Assembly (NCBI GenBank): GCA_030549775.1
Contig: CM060177.1
Location: 90,272,736 to 90,336,735, forward strand
DNA from: Tamarix chinensis
Taxonomy: Eukaryota; Streptophyta; Magnoliopsida; Caryophyllales; Tamaricaceae
Direction: 5' to 3'
Length of the DNA stretch: 64,000 nucleotides
The notes under the pieces are model-generated. The model saw only the letters and a program-made list of their open reading frames with translations. It was not told the DNA's origin and did not search any database. Positions 10,282-23,972 of the stretch are shown in pieces. The translations under genes were made by a program, and so were the position numbers. Each line of letters starts with the position of its first letter. Within the stretch, counting starts at the first letter, position 1.

Positions 10282-12829
10282 TGTCATACCCAAAACTAGT
10301 TAACTAGTATTTCCATATACTTTTGTTTTTTTTTCTAGGACCACTCGTAGTTTAATCCTTCCCTACAAATTAATTGATCATGCTACAATTCTAGATTTTT
10401 TTTCTCAATTTTTGCTTAAATTATTTTCGAAACTTCTAATTAGTGTCTTCTTGATCTAATAAGTATATTTTGGTGCCCCATAAGTATTTTTATAATATTT
10501 ATATCATTATATATTTTTATTTAAACAAAATTCTCTCCAAAATACTTTTTAATGTACTTATCTTCTCTGCCCTTCCTCATTCACTTTCCTCTCTCCTCTG
10601 TAGGTTTGTGTTGCATGTATGCTTTCCCTAGATATCATTGCTCTACTTTACCCCTACTTTTGCTTTAATTTACACCCCTCCTACCCTATAATTTATCATT
10701 CACCTTCTTACACACATTGTCTTTACACTCAACCCCAAAGTTAACTAGTCTCCCTCTCTCCTTCTCCTCCTTGTTGACCTAGGACCTAACCCATCCCTTT
10801 ATTTATGATTTTGATTCCTTTTCTTCTTTCTTATTCTTAATATTTAAATGGTAGAAGGTTTCTTATTTTTCTTCCTTTAGGCTATCCATTTCTTTGTCTT
10901 TTTTTTTGGGTTCATGTTGATGATTGTGCCTTATCATTTTTAATTTGATTTTATTGATTTTCAAGGTTCTTCATTTTACTAGGTAATCAAGGATCATGTA
11001 GTTGATCATCAAGTAAAGATCTTTTTCATTTTGGATAGAAGACTTCTGCTTGAGGTAAGTCAAAACCTATCATATAATAAGGCTTGGTGTTCATGTGTGA
11101 CTTAGTTGTTATCATTGATTGAGAACATGTTTCTATGTAAAAGTCATGAGTTATAACATGGAATTATTGCATGATCTTGAGTATAGATTCATTTTGAGCA
11201 TGTTTCAAATGTACTTTAATCCTTATGATTGAGGAATAATAGCATAAAAATGTAAGTGTGTGTGTTAAGGCTGGGCCTTTTGTGGGATAGTATGATTTTC
11301 ATGGATGTTATGAGCACATTCAACATGTATTATGTTATTTTCAGTAGGAGCATGAGTACGGTGTGATTCATGAGGTGCTTCAGTATGATTTAGCCATTTC
11401 TAGCCATAACATGATTGGTTAATGGTAATGGTTAAGATATAATAAGTATGTGAATGTCTTGCCTGCATATTGTATGGGCCCTGCGTGATCACGTACCTCA
11501 AGAATAACAGACTAATTACTTAAAACAAAAGATGATCGAGATGTGTATATGTCTGGGTTACCCGATCCTCTATCAGCTATCGGGGGGTTGTCTGCCTTTG
11601 GGAGTTTATTGGTGCCTTCGGGCAGGATCCTAGCATATCTCATTACTTTACCTACTCGAGACACTGATGATATACTAGGGGGATATTCATACTAATGGAT
11701 CTAGTTACTTAGATGGTTTTTGCTTCAGCCTAGACTTATGTTCATTAGTGGTTATTTGGTTTAGCCCAGACTTATGTCCATTTGTGGTTACTTGGCTTCA
11801 GCCTAGACTTTATGCCCTTTGGTTTGAATATACTTCCATGGTTTGTGAGACCATATAGTGATGTACAATCCATTGCTCGATAATAACTTGGACAAGGATT
11901 TTTATAATAATTTGATTGAATAATTATATAAGAAGTTGGAATAAGAATGTGACTAAAGAAAAAGGTATAAGTAAAAATGAAAATAATGGTAAAGGAGATA
12001 ATGACCTAGATATGTATAAATGACCTAATAAATTAGGGACGTGTAAATGGCCTATGGTGAAATTATGTGCCCAGATGAATGAAGCCTTACTATTAGCTAG
12101 ACATTCTACTTGTAGCTTGTATATTGCCATCTATGATGTAGTGCTATAGCGTCAAGCATGATGAGTTATGTATGATATGGGCTTCCTATGCCTGATGTGA
12201 CCATCATAGAACATGTATCTTGTTTATATGAAATATACATGGAAAATGTAAGTATGACTTGTATAATATGCTAGAATCTTATATGTCGGTGACTCCATTG
12301 AGGATGTAACTGGGATTACTCATTATGAAGCGTACTGATGTGTCTGTCTGCTCGTTCACTTACTCATTCCCACGAGTAGAGGGACATGTGTAGTTTTTCG
12401 GGGATGGTCAATATTTGGCCATCCTCATGTGGGAAATGGGTTTTGAGAGCATGGACATCCAGAGACTTTTGAGCAGTATGTGACAAACCCGAGTTTAGGG
12501 CTACTCCCTACTCTATTTCTGTAGTTTTGAGACCATGTACCTTGAATTAATTTTTCCTCACGTATTTGAACATTGTGGACCGTCGATGTTCTATATTTAT
12601 ATAATATGCTTTATTTTGGTATTTATATAACATGTTTTATTACACTTTACATTGATTTTGGTTGGTTTAGTTCTTGTCCTTGTATTTAACCTGAGACGAG
12701 CTACTAACACAATCTTATATTAGGTGCAGCTGTAGCATCTTGTTTTTCCTAAATTTTAGCAAGTTTTCCGCTTCTGCAATGTTTCAAAGTGATTTTTTTT
12801 TTTCAATAGTGAAAAATGGGGGTGCTACA
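10282..12829 (+). mobile_element. LTR-like sequence of the long-LTR family, sense copy
   Basis: Begins TGTCATACCCAAAACTAG and ends ATGGGGGTGCTACA, matching the family termini in the plus orientation. Inside it carries the shared CTTGAGGTAAGTCA splice-donor-like block (11049-11062). Near the 3' end it has the shared GCGTACTGATG followed by CCCACGAGTAGAGG (about 12330-12380), and then TATTAGGTGCAG. No protein-coding part of a retrotransposon is present, so it behaves as a solo LTR. Flanking 5-mers (CAACT and TATCT) do not match well, so either the copy is old or the ends are off. Confidence 0.5.
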
Positions 12830-13940
12830 TATCTTTTCCCATAGTCCATTAAAATTATTCTAATATAGAATGTTACACTTGGTTTCCAAAGTAAATGTTA
12901 AATAGATTGTACTTGTAATACATAACTTCAACTCTCTCTCCTTGGTTGCCTATACAATAGATGATTTCTTACTCTCCAAGGTTACTTATGGCTCTTTCTA
13001 AATGTGAATATCCTTAATTTTACTTTTCATTAGAAATAATTTTTTTTCATTGAATAATTCAAGTTAATTTACTAATGAAAACTTTTCCCATCTTAAACAA
13101 ACTTTGATGCCTTGTAAGGATTTTTGAACAACAAACTTGGAGTTGAGTACAAAACTAAGAACTAGGAAAGAAAACCAATAGCAACATGATTTGGAAAATT
13201 ACATTGTTCTCCCTATTGATATTACTATTCTAACTAATGTTAAAAATACAAGAATAATATTTTAATCTTAACCAATTGTGTTTCCTCATGATTTATGGAA
13301 TTATAGATACTTATAAACTAACTTATGCCTAATTTGATTAATTTTCTCATAATAGCTCTTTCTACTATTGAACTCATCTCTAATAAATACAATAAACTCC
13401 ATTTTATACACTAATATATATACATGTTACAATTTGGTGAGAAATAATTTACAAATCGTTAGTTCAACAAAAATAGTCAATTGCATTAACTCAAGTTAGG
13501 CAATAAATTGCCTCTTAAAACCTATATATATTGATAATTTTGGCTCTATTTATAAGATTTTAAAAACATATATTCAAATCGGATAACTAGGATATGACAC
13601 TTTAGGGACATACTTTTTTATGGTTTGGAAGAATCGACTCTTGAGTATAAGATTGTTCCACCATAAAGGAAGTTGATTGAAAATCAATTGACAAGTAAAT
13701 TGGTGCACAAAATGTGTTATAGAAAGGAAAATTCCCAATGATTGGGATTCAAAGACAAGTATAAATCAAGACCAAAATAAAAAAAAAGTATAAAAATGCT
13801 TTTTTTATCATGACTTTCAAAAAAGAGAAAGAGAAAGAGTCATTTCTGAGAGCTCTATCTTGTGAAAAAGAAGAAGAATTGATGTGGAAGATTATCACCA
13901 AGAATCTTCTACAACCAGGAACTTTTACTTTGGAATTACA
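12830..13940. other. Intergenic, repeat-derived, no gene
   Basis: AT-rich sequence without a recognised coding region. The motif TCGACTCTTGA occurs twice (about 13630 and 13965), suggesting a decayed repeat. Confidence 0.45.
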
Positions 13941-13949
13941 AGTCACAAA

Positions 13950-14310
13950 TACTCCTCAAACAATCGACTCTTGAACTTGAATTTTGATAATACTCAATGG
14001 CTTTTGTAGGGTGGCATTGATCAACTTCAAGATCAAATATCTTCTAATGAGAAATCTCCTATTTCTCAATAGAACACTCTTTCCACTCTCCAATACACTT
14101 AATTGAAGAAGGAGAAGAAAAGAAGAAGAACACACTTTCTCTCATGTAGCTCTCTTTCAATTTGAATGAACATGATTCATGTTATTCTCTCTATGTCGAA
14201 ATCAATATGCACAAGGGTTTATATATGCATGCACCCATGAAATACCTTTCATTAATAAGCCCAATACCCATCACTTATTAATGAAATTAACCCCTAATGT
14301 TCAGTACACA
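13950..14310 (-). mobile_element. Possible Copia-type LTR fragment
   Basis: Read on the minus strand, a TATA-like ATATATAAACCC (about 14227-14216) is followed by a leader-like stretch with GAGAGAATAACATG and then a GAAGAAG-rich part. This resembles the U3/R structure of Copia LTRs. Neither a primer site nor both termini could be located. Confidence 0.3.
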
Positions 14311-17300
14311 CATATTTAAAGAGTTACAATGATAGTTTATAAATATTACAAAGGATACAATAGAATAACAAAGCTACACAACTTTAATAATATAATACAT
14401 AGATGTAATCATATGTAATTCAACTTTGTGTCTTATAGCCTTGTTCTTCCTTGCAATTTGTAATCCTTGTAATTCCATTTTCATTGCCTTGTACATCAAA
14501 GATCTTCAATAGCATGAACTTCTAGCAAACATGTACAATACCTGTACGAATTACTTAACAAAACATTAGAAACATAAGAATTTTCAAGCACAATGAAATC
14601 CATCTCCAAGTATTCTAATTCTTCTTGTTCTTCATCATTTGAAGAATAAGATTGAAAGTGATTTAGAGATGCTCCTACATCAAGAATGAGTGAAACCCGA
14701 CTAAAGATTATCTACTCAAAAGACTAACATATGCATTACTCACTATGAAAGTGTAGATGATACCTTATTTCTAATAAGAAATAGTCTAAAAAATATTGAC
14801 GCGTGGTGTTAGACTTTGTTTATTCTTTATGATATTTGTCCCAAACAAAATTCATTCATAACATATGAAATTATTTGAGGTGTAGTTATTTTAATTAGTA
14901 ATGATATTGCATGTAAATTTATGGCATGGGTAATGAATGCTATGTTTGATAGAATTGTGAAGATTTTAATCAATGTTTGGCATGTGGATGAGATGGCCAA
15001 TAACCTTCTTTGTTGTTACTTAGAACTGATATTTGAGTTAATTTGATTAGAAAAATCAAATAGTCAATTCAATTTTTTTTTCTTTCAAATCAAATAACTA
15101 ACATGTTCAGCAAAAAAGTAAAATAAATCAAATTACAAATCACATAAATATAAATAATAACCACTTTTATGGTAATAATAATATATTTTAATAAGTTATG
15201 TAGAATTAGAGAAAACAAAATTTAGTATGTAGAATTAGAGAAAACAAAATTTAGTTCTACCAAATTTGAGAATCAAGAGAGGAAAATTTGATCAAGATGA
15301 ATAATTTGCAAATATTTTTCTATTATTTCTTGGGTTTTTTATATTATAAATTTTTATTTCTAGATATTAGGTAATTTATATATTTTTTGAAGATTTAGAA
15401 CTATAGTATTTAATTTGATGCAATGCAATTTAAAAGGATTGTACTTATGTGGTATTATCATTTTAATTTGCTACTTGGACTGATTGATTCAAATTGAGTT
15501 AGGTTATTATCCATTAAAATAGACTATTTTCTAATTGATATATTTATATTTGTGAATTTTTACTAGAAATATTTAGTAATTTTTTTTTCAATACAAAACT
15601 TTAGATATTTAATGTATTGGTTATATAAAGCTTTAGATCAAATCACAAATAATGTTGTGCAAATGCTCGAATCTTCAGATATACGATAATAAAGTATTAG
15701 AGGAACCAAATATCTAATCCTTAAACACCTTTTTCTCATTAGACAGATTGAATGGTAATGGTTATTGTTGCATCATTTGGGTGAAATTTACTAAAGCTAA
15801 TCTTAAGTTGATTAAAAGTAAGAAGATCAAATATGTTATATGAGTTAATGGGGGAAAAATGAGGAAAGAATTACTCTGTCACCACTTATGTTCGACATAG
15901 ATATCATAAAGGCATATTGGTGTCAAAAAAGATGACTAAGCTTTCCAAGCGTAGTCCACTAAGTAGTTGGATCATGGGTTCTACAAATTTTGTAAGCAAT
16001 TTATGTTTTAGAAATAGAAATGAGGGAATTTTTTTATCACATATTGAACAAATGAAACTCTTTATAACATTCATCAATTTTTGAGGGGTTCAATCAATTG
16101 AGTCTTTAAAGATTTATTATGATACCTTCTGACCTTAGTTGCTGATTTCTCAAAATGATGTGCTTGTTGTTTGAACTATATTTATTAAGAAGCATATTGG
16201 GAAGTAAATTAAGCCTCTTAAGACTAACAATAATCTTGATATTGGGGAGTAATATCTTAAATAATTATGTGAAGATTAGGGAATTGCTAGATACCTCATC
16301 TATGCTAGTATGTTGCAACAAAATAAGGTTATAGTTCTACAATAAAATGTTATAGTTTTTATCATGTTTGTAATAGTTTGTACCATACTTATATAGCACA
16401 GGTTATAAGTGTTGTGAGCTAACATTTGGCAACTTACAAGAGAGTATAGTGGCAAGTTATGAAGTGGATTTTACTATATTTTAGAGGCACATCACTTTTT
16501 TTATTTTTAATATGAAAGATCCAATGATGTAATGTTTGTTTTTATGGAATCTAATTTTTTTGGGAGACTTGAACAATTTAAAGTTGGAATGTGTTTTCCT
16601 TTTTGTGTATTAACAATTATTAGTAGGCCAGTATTGCAAGAGTTAACAATGCTACCTATAACTAAGGATGATTATATGACTATAATTAAGGCTTTTCATA
16701 AAGTTGCATATATTTGAAGTCTGTACACGAGTTTGAGTTCAATCAAGATGAAGTTTGGTGTGATAGTCGACTTACAATCCAGTTGGAACCCTAAATAAAT
16801 AAGTACCATTAAATGAGTATTTATCAAATTGGGGGGCATTTCTAAATAAGATAAAAATGTCAACCACTGCAACCCACCACAACACCCATCAGTTAAGAGC
16901 TGCAACTTATCCAAATATCCACTAAAGTAAAACTATTATTTATTAATTATTTGAAATAATTGTACATAAATTAATATTCTCTAGGTAAAAATTATGGGGA
17001 ACTATTTTTCTTCCCTTCTAAATAGAGTTTGGAGGGTCACTTAATTAGCAAACCACTACCATTGTTGTTCTAGATAAATTGTTATTGTACTAGTGATTTC
17101 ACTTTTAATTCAATTACTATGTCAAAAGTTTGTCATCATATCAGTTTTATACACCTATCTAATTGGTTGTCATGGATTTGCAAACAATTTTTAGATAATT
17201 ATATATTAGAGTTATATGTGACATTTTAGATAAAAAAAATGGATGCACTAAACAATAGATTAATGGCTACCACATGCGATATCTATGTCCAATCACTCAT

Positions 17301-18357
17301 CCATACTTCAGGTATGGGAGAAAATTCTAGCCACTTCTGGTAGCCTTCCATGAGCTTCAAGTAATAGATATTTGCTTGTATATAACCACTTTGAGTGGTC
17401 CTCCAATAAACTTATACTAATTTTATGGTTCCTTTATGCAATTTTAATTCTTTGTGGTATGATAAATGAGATCACAAGAAAATGAAATATTCCCTTTATG
17501 GTATGATAATTGATATCGCACTAGTGCAGTAATGATAAGGAAGATCATTGAAAATTACATAAGTATTAACTAAAAATATTAAAGATTTTGTTGATTGGTG
17601 ATCTCACACGAAGGACATATCATATTAACAACTTTACAACTATTATAATGCAAGTAAATGCAAAGTATATATTATCTATGATAGATTTCAAGAATACACG
17701 TGGACAAAATAACTATACATTAGTATATATTGTTACATTGGTATGAGGCCATGTGTTACATTTGGTAACTGATTTTATTGCATTTGTAAATATCAACGCA
17801 AATTATTAAGTTTCATAGCCATCGAATTGAGATAATAATGCAATTTTATTGCTTTAAGTTGGAAGCAAAATAACATTGTAGAGCATTAGATATGAATTCT
17901 TGTTTATTAGACCTTTGTTAGTAAAGCTTAGAAGTGATATACTAATATGCATGCAAATATTTTGTTCTAGTATCTATTAATCATATATCATATTATGCCC
18001 TAAGATTGGGTCTCATGGAATGAGCAAGATATTTATTTTAAAGTATGGATTTGTTAAATATGTATCAATATTCCTCCATGTATATGATATTAGACCAAAA
18101 ATAAGGCTTGAATGGTGGTGTTACTAGTCTTAAGTGGAGTAAAAAGGAGATTTATCCATTTATAAAGTAAGTACATGCACTTGATGCTTATGTTTGGTAA
18201 ACCAGCTTAGCTACCACTTGCATTTATTATTCCTAATAAACTATAAAAATCAAATGTTCTAACTAATATTCCAACTCACATAGAAGTCTTCATGGTAACT
18301 TCTAATAAGTCAATGACAAGTGTGGTACAAATACATTAGGAGCATATGATATGAAGC
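14311..18357. other. Intergenic, no gene recognised
   Basis: About 4 kb of AT-rich sequence with only short, unrelated open frames (such as 16532-16717 plus and 16696-16914 minus). Nothing in either strand matches a family I know. The one clear local structure is the 29-base tandem duplication at 15197-15254. Confidence 0.5.
15197..15254. repeat. Perfect 29-bp tandem duplication
   Basis: Two adjacent identical copies of a 29-base unit starting TATGTAGAATTAGAG. Identity is complete, so the duplication is recent relative to the surroundings. Confidence 0.9.
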
Positions 18358-18389
18358 TAACACTGCTATGGAAATGGGAAATAATAATG

Positions 18390-18600
18390 GCACATTAATA
18401 ACGATGATTTTAAAATCGTTGCCAAACGCGTGAAAAATTAATGCGTGGGATAGTTGAGGAAGTTTTGATAACGATTATAGTTTAAAAATGCTATTAAAAC
18501 CTCCATCGTACGGTAGTTTTAATAATGGTACATGTAAAAACCGTTATTAAAAGATGTTTTAATAACGGTTCTTATAGGAACCATTATTAAAACCCTAATC
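18390..18600. repeat. Left subterminal repeats of the CACTA-like element
   Basis: Repeated AATAACG(G/A)TT-type motifs in direct and inverted orientation, for example TTTTAATAACGGTTCTTATA followed by its near complement GGAACCATTATTAAAAC. Some pairs would form small hairpins. Confidence 0.75.
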
Positions 18601-19175
18601 TTCTGTCTCTTATTTCTTTAGGTTCTTGTTTTGTGCCAAAAATTTTAGATTCTCTTATTCTGAACCTTCCCCTTCTCATTCTCATTTTCTTGTGAAACCT
18701 TGCACCACCACACTGTGTGCCACCACTCCTCCTCCTCTCAACTCTGGGTAACTACCACTCGTTCTCTTTCGCACCACCAACTCCAAGCAACCACTCGTTC
18801 CTTTTCATCACCACACTACTACCATTCTTGGCATTGCATGTCCTGTCATTCTTGCGCACCTTGCCTGCATTTGGTCCTTCTTAATTCGCCGTGTTTGTAG
18901 GTGGTTGCTGCTGTTCTCTTGCTCGTCGCCGGTTCTCTTGCTCGTTGCCACTTCTCTTGCTTCCTCTGCTCTTCTTACATATGTTTTTTTCTTCCATATC
19001 TTATTCTCTAAGCTTATTCTATATATATAAATGCATGCATGTTGATGCAGGTTGTAGTGTTTTTTATTGAAGAATTGCAGTATGTTGTTGAATGTGTTGG
19101 TGAAAAATGTTATTGTTCATTGTTGAATTTGTCGGTGTTATATATTAACATGCATGAGTGTGTTGGCCGACCTTG

Positions 19176-19178
<3 letters not shown>

Positions 19179-19209
<31 letters not shown>
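19179..19209. repeat. (AC)n microsatellite
   Basis: Uninterrupted AC run of about 31 bases inside the CACTA-like element. Confidence 0.95.
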
Positions 19210-19213
<4 letters not shown>

Positions 19214-19491
19214 TGTAGTGCTTAATAACCAAGAGAAATAAAATACTTAAAAATATTAGTAATGTCACATATAAAAACTATATATATATACATTTTCATT
19301 AATAAGTATAGGATACTAGGATGTTAGAAAATTTTATATAATTAAATGAAAATATAATTTACATATGTACATCATTAAATGAAAATTTCAATTAGAGTTT
19401 CATGTTAATAATTTATATTTGATGAGAATTAATTAGACATAGAAAATAAAGAAGATGTAAAAGTGAATACTTAAATAGATAGAAATAACTA

Positions 19492-19696
<205 letters not shown>

Positions 19697-20509
19697 AAAT
19701 ATAGGATATATTAAGGTTTAATTATAGTTAGAAATGTTTAAAATTAGGGTTTATTAGGTTTAGGGTAAGTTTTCATTATAATTTATTAAGGTTAGGGTTA
19801 GGGTTAGGGTTTAGCATTTATTATACTAAATATGATAATTAATATGTTCTCTTTTAACAAACTATTATATACATTATTCTCAACTCTACTTTTAATAATA
19901 TCATATTATTGTACTTAACATATATATATATATGTATATATTATCTTATTAATATCTACTTGATTGAAATAGGTGTAGCTTGAACGATTAGATGATAGTT
20001 TGATGTTCAATCAATTTTTTAAATATATAAGTCAAGATTATGTCCTTATTTTAAACATCTCGAGTATAATAAGAGGAAGTTTGATTTAACTTAACTCATT
20101 GACAAATCTAGTGGGTGGAAACGAAAGGACGTGTTTGGTAATTTATCTTTTCTTGATATTTAATGACACATTTATATCAACAGAGAAATAAATAAAAATC
20201 AATTCAAGATTATAAGTTTTATGATGAGTATCTTATGTGGATATGTTGTTAGCTTTACATAGTTGGTTAAGATATGGTAGAATATATTTATGATTTGTCT
20301 AGCTATTTGAAGAGTTTATATATTTTGTAATTTAGATCCTTTCGAGAACAACCTTGATGATAATATTTAGTGGTTGTTCTCATTTGTTGGTAGTGAGATG
20401 TCGCTTGTTGCTATGACATACCCTCCACCATATCTATGCATGATGCTAGATGCTGATCTATAGACTCATTTTATATGGTTATACAATGAGATAGGTCGGT
20501 TGTCTGCGA

Positions 20510-20806
20510 GTGGCGCGTCATATCTTGCTAGCTACATCTACTTTTTTCCATTGGTTTGTCCACCACATTGATGCACCACACCCGAGATTTATTGAGGGTG
20601 AGGTTTTTGTTAGAGAGCATGATCAGATATCTAGAGAGGTGATGGTGATTAATGACGAGTGGATGTTTCTTCATAGCTTACCTCCGAGTATCCACCCCGA
20701 TTACCCTAGAGTATCCATGACTAGACTCTCTGTTGATGATGTGAGGAAACATATGACATATCGAGATGAGTGGAGTTTGAGACTGATAGTTATTAATCGG
20801 GCTTGA
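20510..20806 (+). pseudogene. Unidentified coding-like fragment inside the CACTA-like element
   Basis: A 98-codon open stretch of protein-like composition, for example ISREVMVINDEWMFLHSLPP and VSMTRLSVDDVRKHMTYRDE. It has no ATG start in frame at its left end (the frame opens at a GTG), so it is probably an internal exon. The neighbouring sequence from about 20340 reads as fragments of similar character in other frames. It lies 400 bases upstream of the Ulp1-like exons on the same strand, so it may be the 5' part of the same gene. I do not recognise the family. Confidence 0.4.
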
Positions 20807-21190
20807 CAAGGCTATGGAGGGATTTAGTTTTACAGTTATGAGTTTTCCTTAGTTAGATGTTTGGTCTTTAGCAACCTTTTGATGTATATAGTGCTGCTAT
20901 TGTTTTAATCCTGTAGTATGTATATCTTCTATAATTTGAACCATTGTATAATGTTTTGCTATGTATGTATATGTGTGTATGTGTGTATGAACTCTTTCTA
21001 AGTATGAGTGGCTTGAGTATTGATTTATTTTTGGAAACGTGTTCTCATGATTTGTATATATATATACAGAATAACATGATAAGTTTGAGTCATATTCTTT
21101 CTAAGCATGAGGGTTTGTGAATTATTAAACTTATAATTGAATTGATTTGTAATAATTACTTTTTCATGGGATACATCTAGATTGAAAAAC

Positions 21191-22295
21191 TATGGATCAG
21201 AAAACAATTATATTTTTCATTAATTGTCATCCTAAGTATGTTGGGAGGGACAATGTTATATATATAGTATCAGCGGTTGACATAAGGGATATTTATAATC
21301 AGGAATGGATGTCAACCAAAAGTATTACCGTCTACGTCACGTAAGTATTATTTCATATTTCAGATTTTAGTACTTCTTATTGCATTGGAATTTTTATAAC
21401 CTCTTATATGAGTTATTAGTTATTAATAAATATGCATTGTTATTGTCATCCATAGGTTGGTAGCTAGTCGTGTTTGCGGTGGAGGAAATGTTGTCCTCTA
21501 TTGTGTTTGTGTGCCCATACTACATAGGTGACAATACTACAATAAGAGAGGGTAGACACATAAACTATTTAGTGGATCACATTTTTATTGAGGTATACAA
21601 CAATCTTTATCTCATTCCTCACCTGGCAAATGAACATTGGGTTTTGTACGCCATCCGACTTGATCTTAATAAAGTTTATGTGTTTGATTCTCTTCGAACA
21701 TATAACATGCCTTTTAATGTCGCTCATCATTGTGGGAAAGAATTTATTCACATATTAGTATACTCTTTACTTCTTACTCTATTAGCTTATTTATGCATAT
21801 ATTCTACTTTCATTAATTTTGGTATATATACTTACAATATTGTGTATCAGAGGAGAGGTGAGAATGGTGTCCCAGACCTAAAGAGTCTTGAATATGAGCA
21901 CATAATGGTAAGTAGGAAGACAACTATTTTGTATTTTTTTTAATTTAAATTAATATCTAATAGTAAGAGATCTAACTGAATTCATTTGATAGTGTCCACA
22001 ACAGTAGAAGGACAATGATTGTGTATACTATGTATGTAGAGCAATGGATCTGATAGTCCAAAACAGATCGGTCAACATTGATCCAAGCATTGTATATTTG
22101 TTTTTCCATAAATGAATCATGACATATATATTTGGTACTTGACCTAAGTACGAACTGAATAATCATATCTTATGAATTTGTAGGTTTTGACCGATGGTTA
22201 TGCAAGAGCCAAGAGGCTAGAAATACAATGATGATGAAATTGATGAAGTCAGAGACCGATGGGCCAAGCATGTGCACTCATACATTCAATATTAG
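21191..22295 (+). CDS. Ulp1/SENP-like C48 cysteine peptidase gene carried by the transposon (multi-exon, possibly degenerate)
   Basis: Several exons can be followed. The first, 21191-21340, runs from an ATG to a perfect GTAAGT donor. The second opens near 21460 and holds the catalytic His in NEHWVLYA (about 21635) and the Asp in KVYVFDS (about 21687). A third, about 21842-21908, ends EYEHIM and is followed by a GTAAGT donor. The fourth contains the nucleophile Cys in DNDCVYYVCRAM (Cys codon 22020-22022), and the last, about 22215-22295, reads YNDDEIDEVRDRWAKHVHSY and ends in TAG. This is the His...Asp...Cys order of Ulp1 SUMO/deneddylation-type peptidases, which plant CACTA and Mutator-like elements often carry. 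A TAG at 22005-22007 would interrupt the fourth exon unless the acceptor lies at GTAGAAG|GAC (22010), which keeps the frame. Whether it is functional is unknown. Exon borders are inferred. Confidence 0.6.
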
Positions 22296-22609
22296 GGATC
22301 TACATTCTACATGCATGTTCAGGTTTGTATTTCATCTACATCTTTTAGTCATCTAGATTATGATCTATGAATTTTTAACTATGGAGTATAGAGCTACCAA
22401 GTTGTGGTACCCCTACTAATTTTGATTCCTGGGTATGCCTAGTGTATTGAGACATACCAATTAGAGATTGATTGAAAATATGTAGTATCATTTGGGAGGA
22501 AGACATGCATGTATATATGAATTGATGTTGTTTTACATTGTAAATTTGGTAAATATTTAAATATACAACTATGTATGTGGACTGGAACAAAACAACAAGA
22601 ATAAAAAAA

Positions 22610-23160
22610 ATAGACAGGTTTTAATAACAGTTCTTCCTTAACTGTTATTACAGATGTTTTAATAACGGTTCTAAGTAAGAATCGTTATTAAAACCCTCTT
22701 TTAATAACAATTATACTTACAAACATTTATTAAAAGTAGGCATTTAATCTCTATTAGGGTTTCATAAATGCATAATAAATGATTAAAACCCGATAGTGTT
22801 TTAACAACGGTTTTAACTCAAAACCATTATTAAAAGGTCCATTTATGCTTATTTAATACATATTAGGGATTAATAAATGCATAATCAATGATTAAAATCC
22901 TATTTGGTTGACATTTTAACAACGGATTTTGATTAACTGTTATTAAAACATTATTTTTAACAATGATTGTGACTTACAAATAGTTATTAAAACCTAGTTT
23001 TAATAACGATGTTTTTATTAAAATGATTATTAAATACCAAGTTTACCCCAATATTCGTGATTTTTTTAATATTTTTTTTATAACATTTATGAATTGTTAT
23101 TAAATATTTAATAAAGGGCGATTCAATAAAAAATCGTTATTAAAACCCCTGTCTGGGGTA
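22610..23160. repeat. Right subterminal repeats of the CACTA-like element
   Basis: More than ten copies of TTTTAATAACGGTT-like and inverse AACCGTTATTAAAA-like motifs, often paired head to head. The outermost lies just inside the terminal CTGGGGTAGTG. Shares its motif with the left subterminal zone. Confidence 0.8.
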
Positions 23161-23166
23161 GTGTAA

Positions 23167-23972
23167 AGAGTTGAACCCTTAAAATAGGAGTTATAATCCT
23201 TATAAAATAATATAAAACTTGCCACAATTAGTCGGCATGTCCATATGGATGGAATTTGAGAATAGATTCCATTGACAAATGAAATATTCATAAATTATTC
23301 TTATACCGGTATGATGTATACATTATTGATGTCTTTACCCACACAATTTCAACTGATGATGGATAAAAGTGAGAATTATTTTTGATTCTTTATGGAATGT
23401 TATTGGAAATATATGATTGTTGAGTTGGAATAAACATACGAAAAGCTAATGTATCCACTTATTGTGCATATTTTATTTGTAAGGATATGATGTCCTCCAT
23501 TCAAAAATGTTAAACCAATTAGTTATAAGTGTGTGCTTAGAAAGAAATTATTTAAAAGTCAATATGATGACATAAGATTTTGTACAAAGGTTAAATTTTA
23601 GTTCCATAAGGTTATTATAGACATATTTTCAAAAGAGAATATAAGAAATATGGATTCATGCACCTATATAAAATCATATGTGTTTAACATATGAAAGATA
23701 TAGGCTAAGTTAAGGGGGGTGAACATTGGACTCTTTTGTTTAGCCATGGTTTTATCTCATGTGATTTTTCCAATAATGTTTTTAATGAGGTAGTATCTCA
23801 AAAGGTTACTCTTTAGAGGGAGTACCAAAGGTTCAGGGGATATGTTTTTGAGATCCTCCTATACCTTCATGTTCACCTAATAGTTATGACAAGTGGTACA
23901 AATATTTTGAGTTTATGTATATATTGAATAACTATTGTAAATATCATAAGATATATGTGCATCCAAGGGGAA
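23167..23972. other. Repeat-derived DNA upstream of a Copia-like LTR
   Basis: No intact gene. It ends in a polypurine-like CCAAGGGGAA (23963-23972) directly before the LTR-like start. The region could be the highly decayed 3' coding end of a Copia element, but I could not align any domain. Confidence 0.35.
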
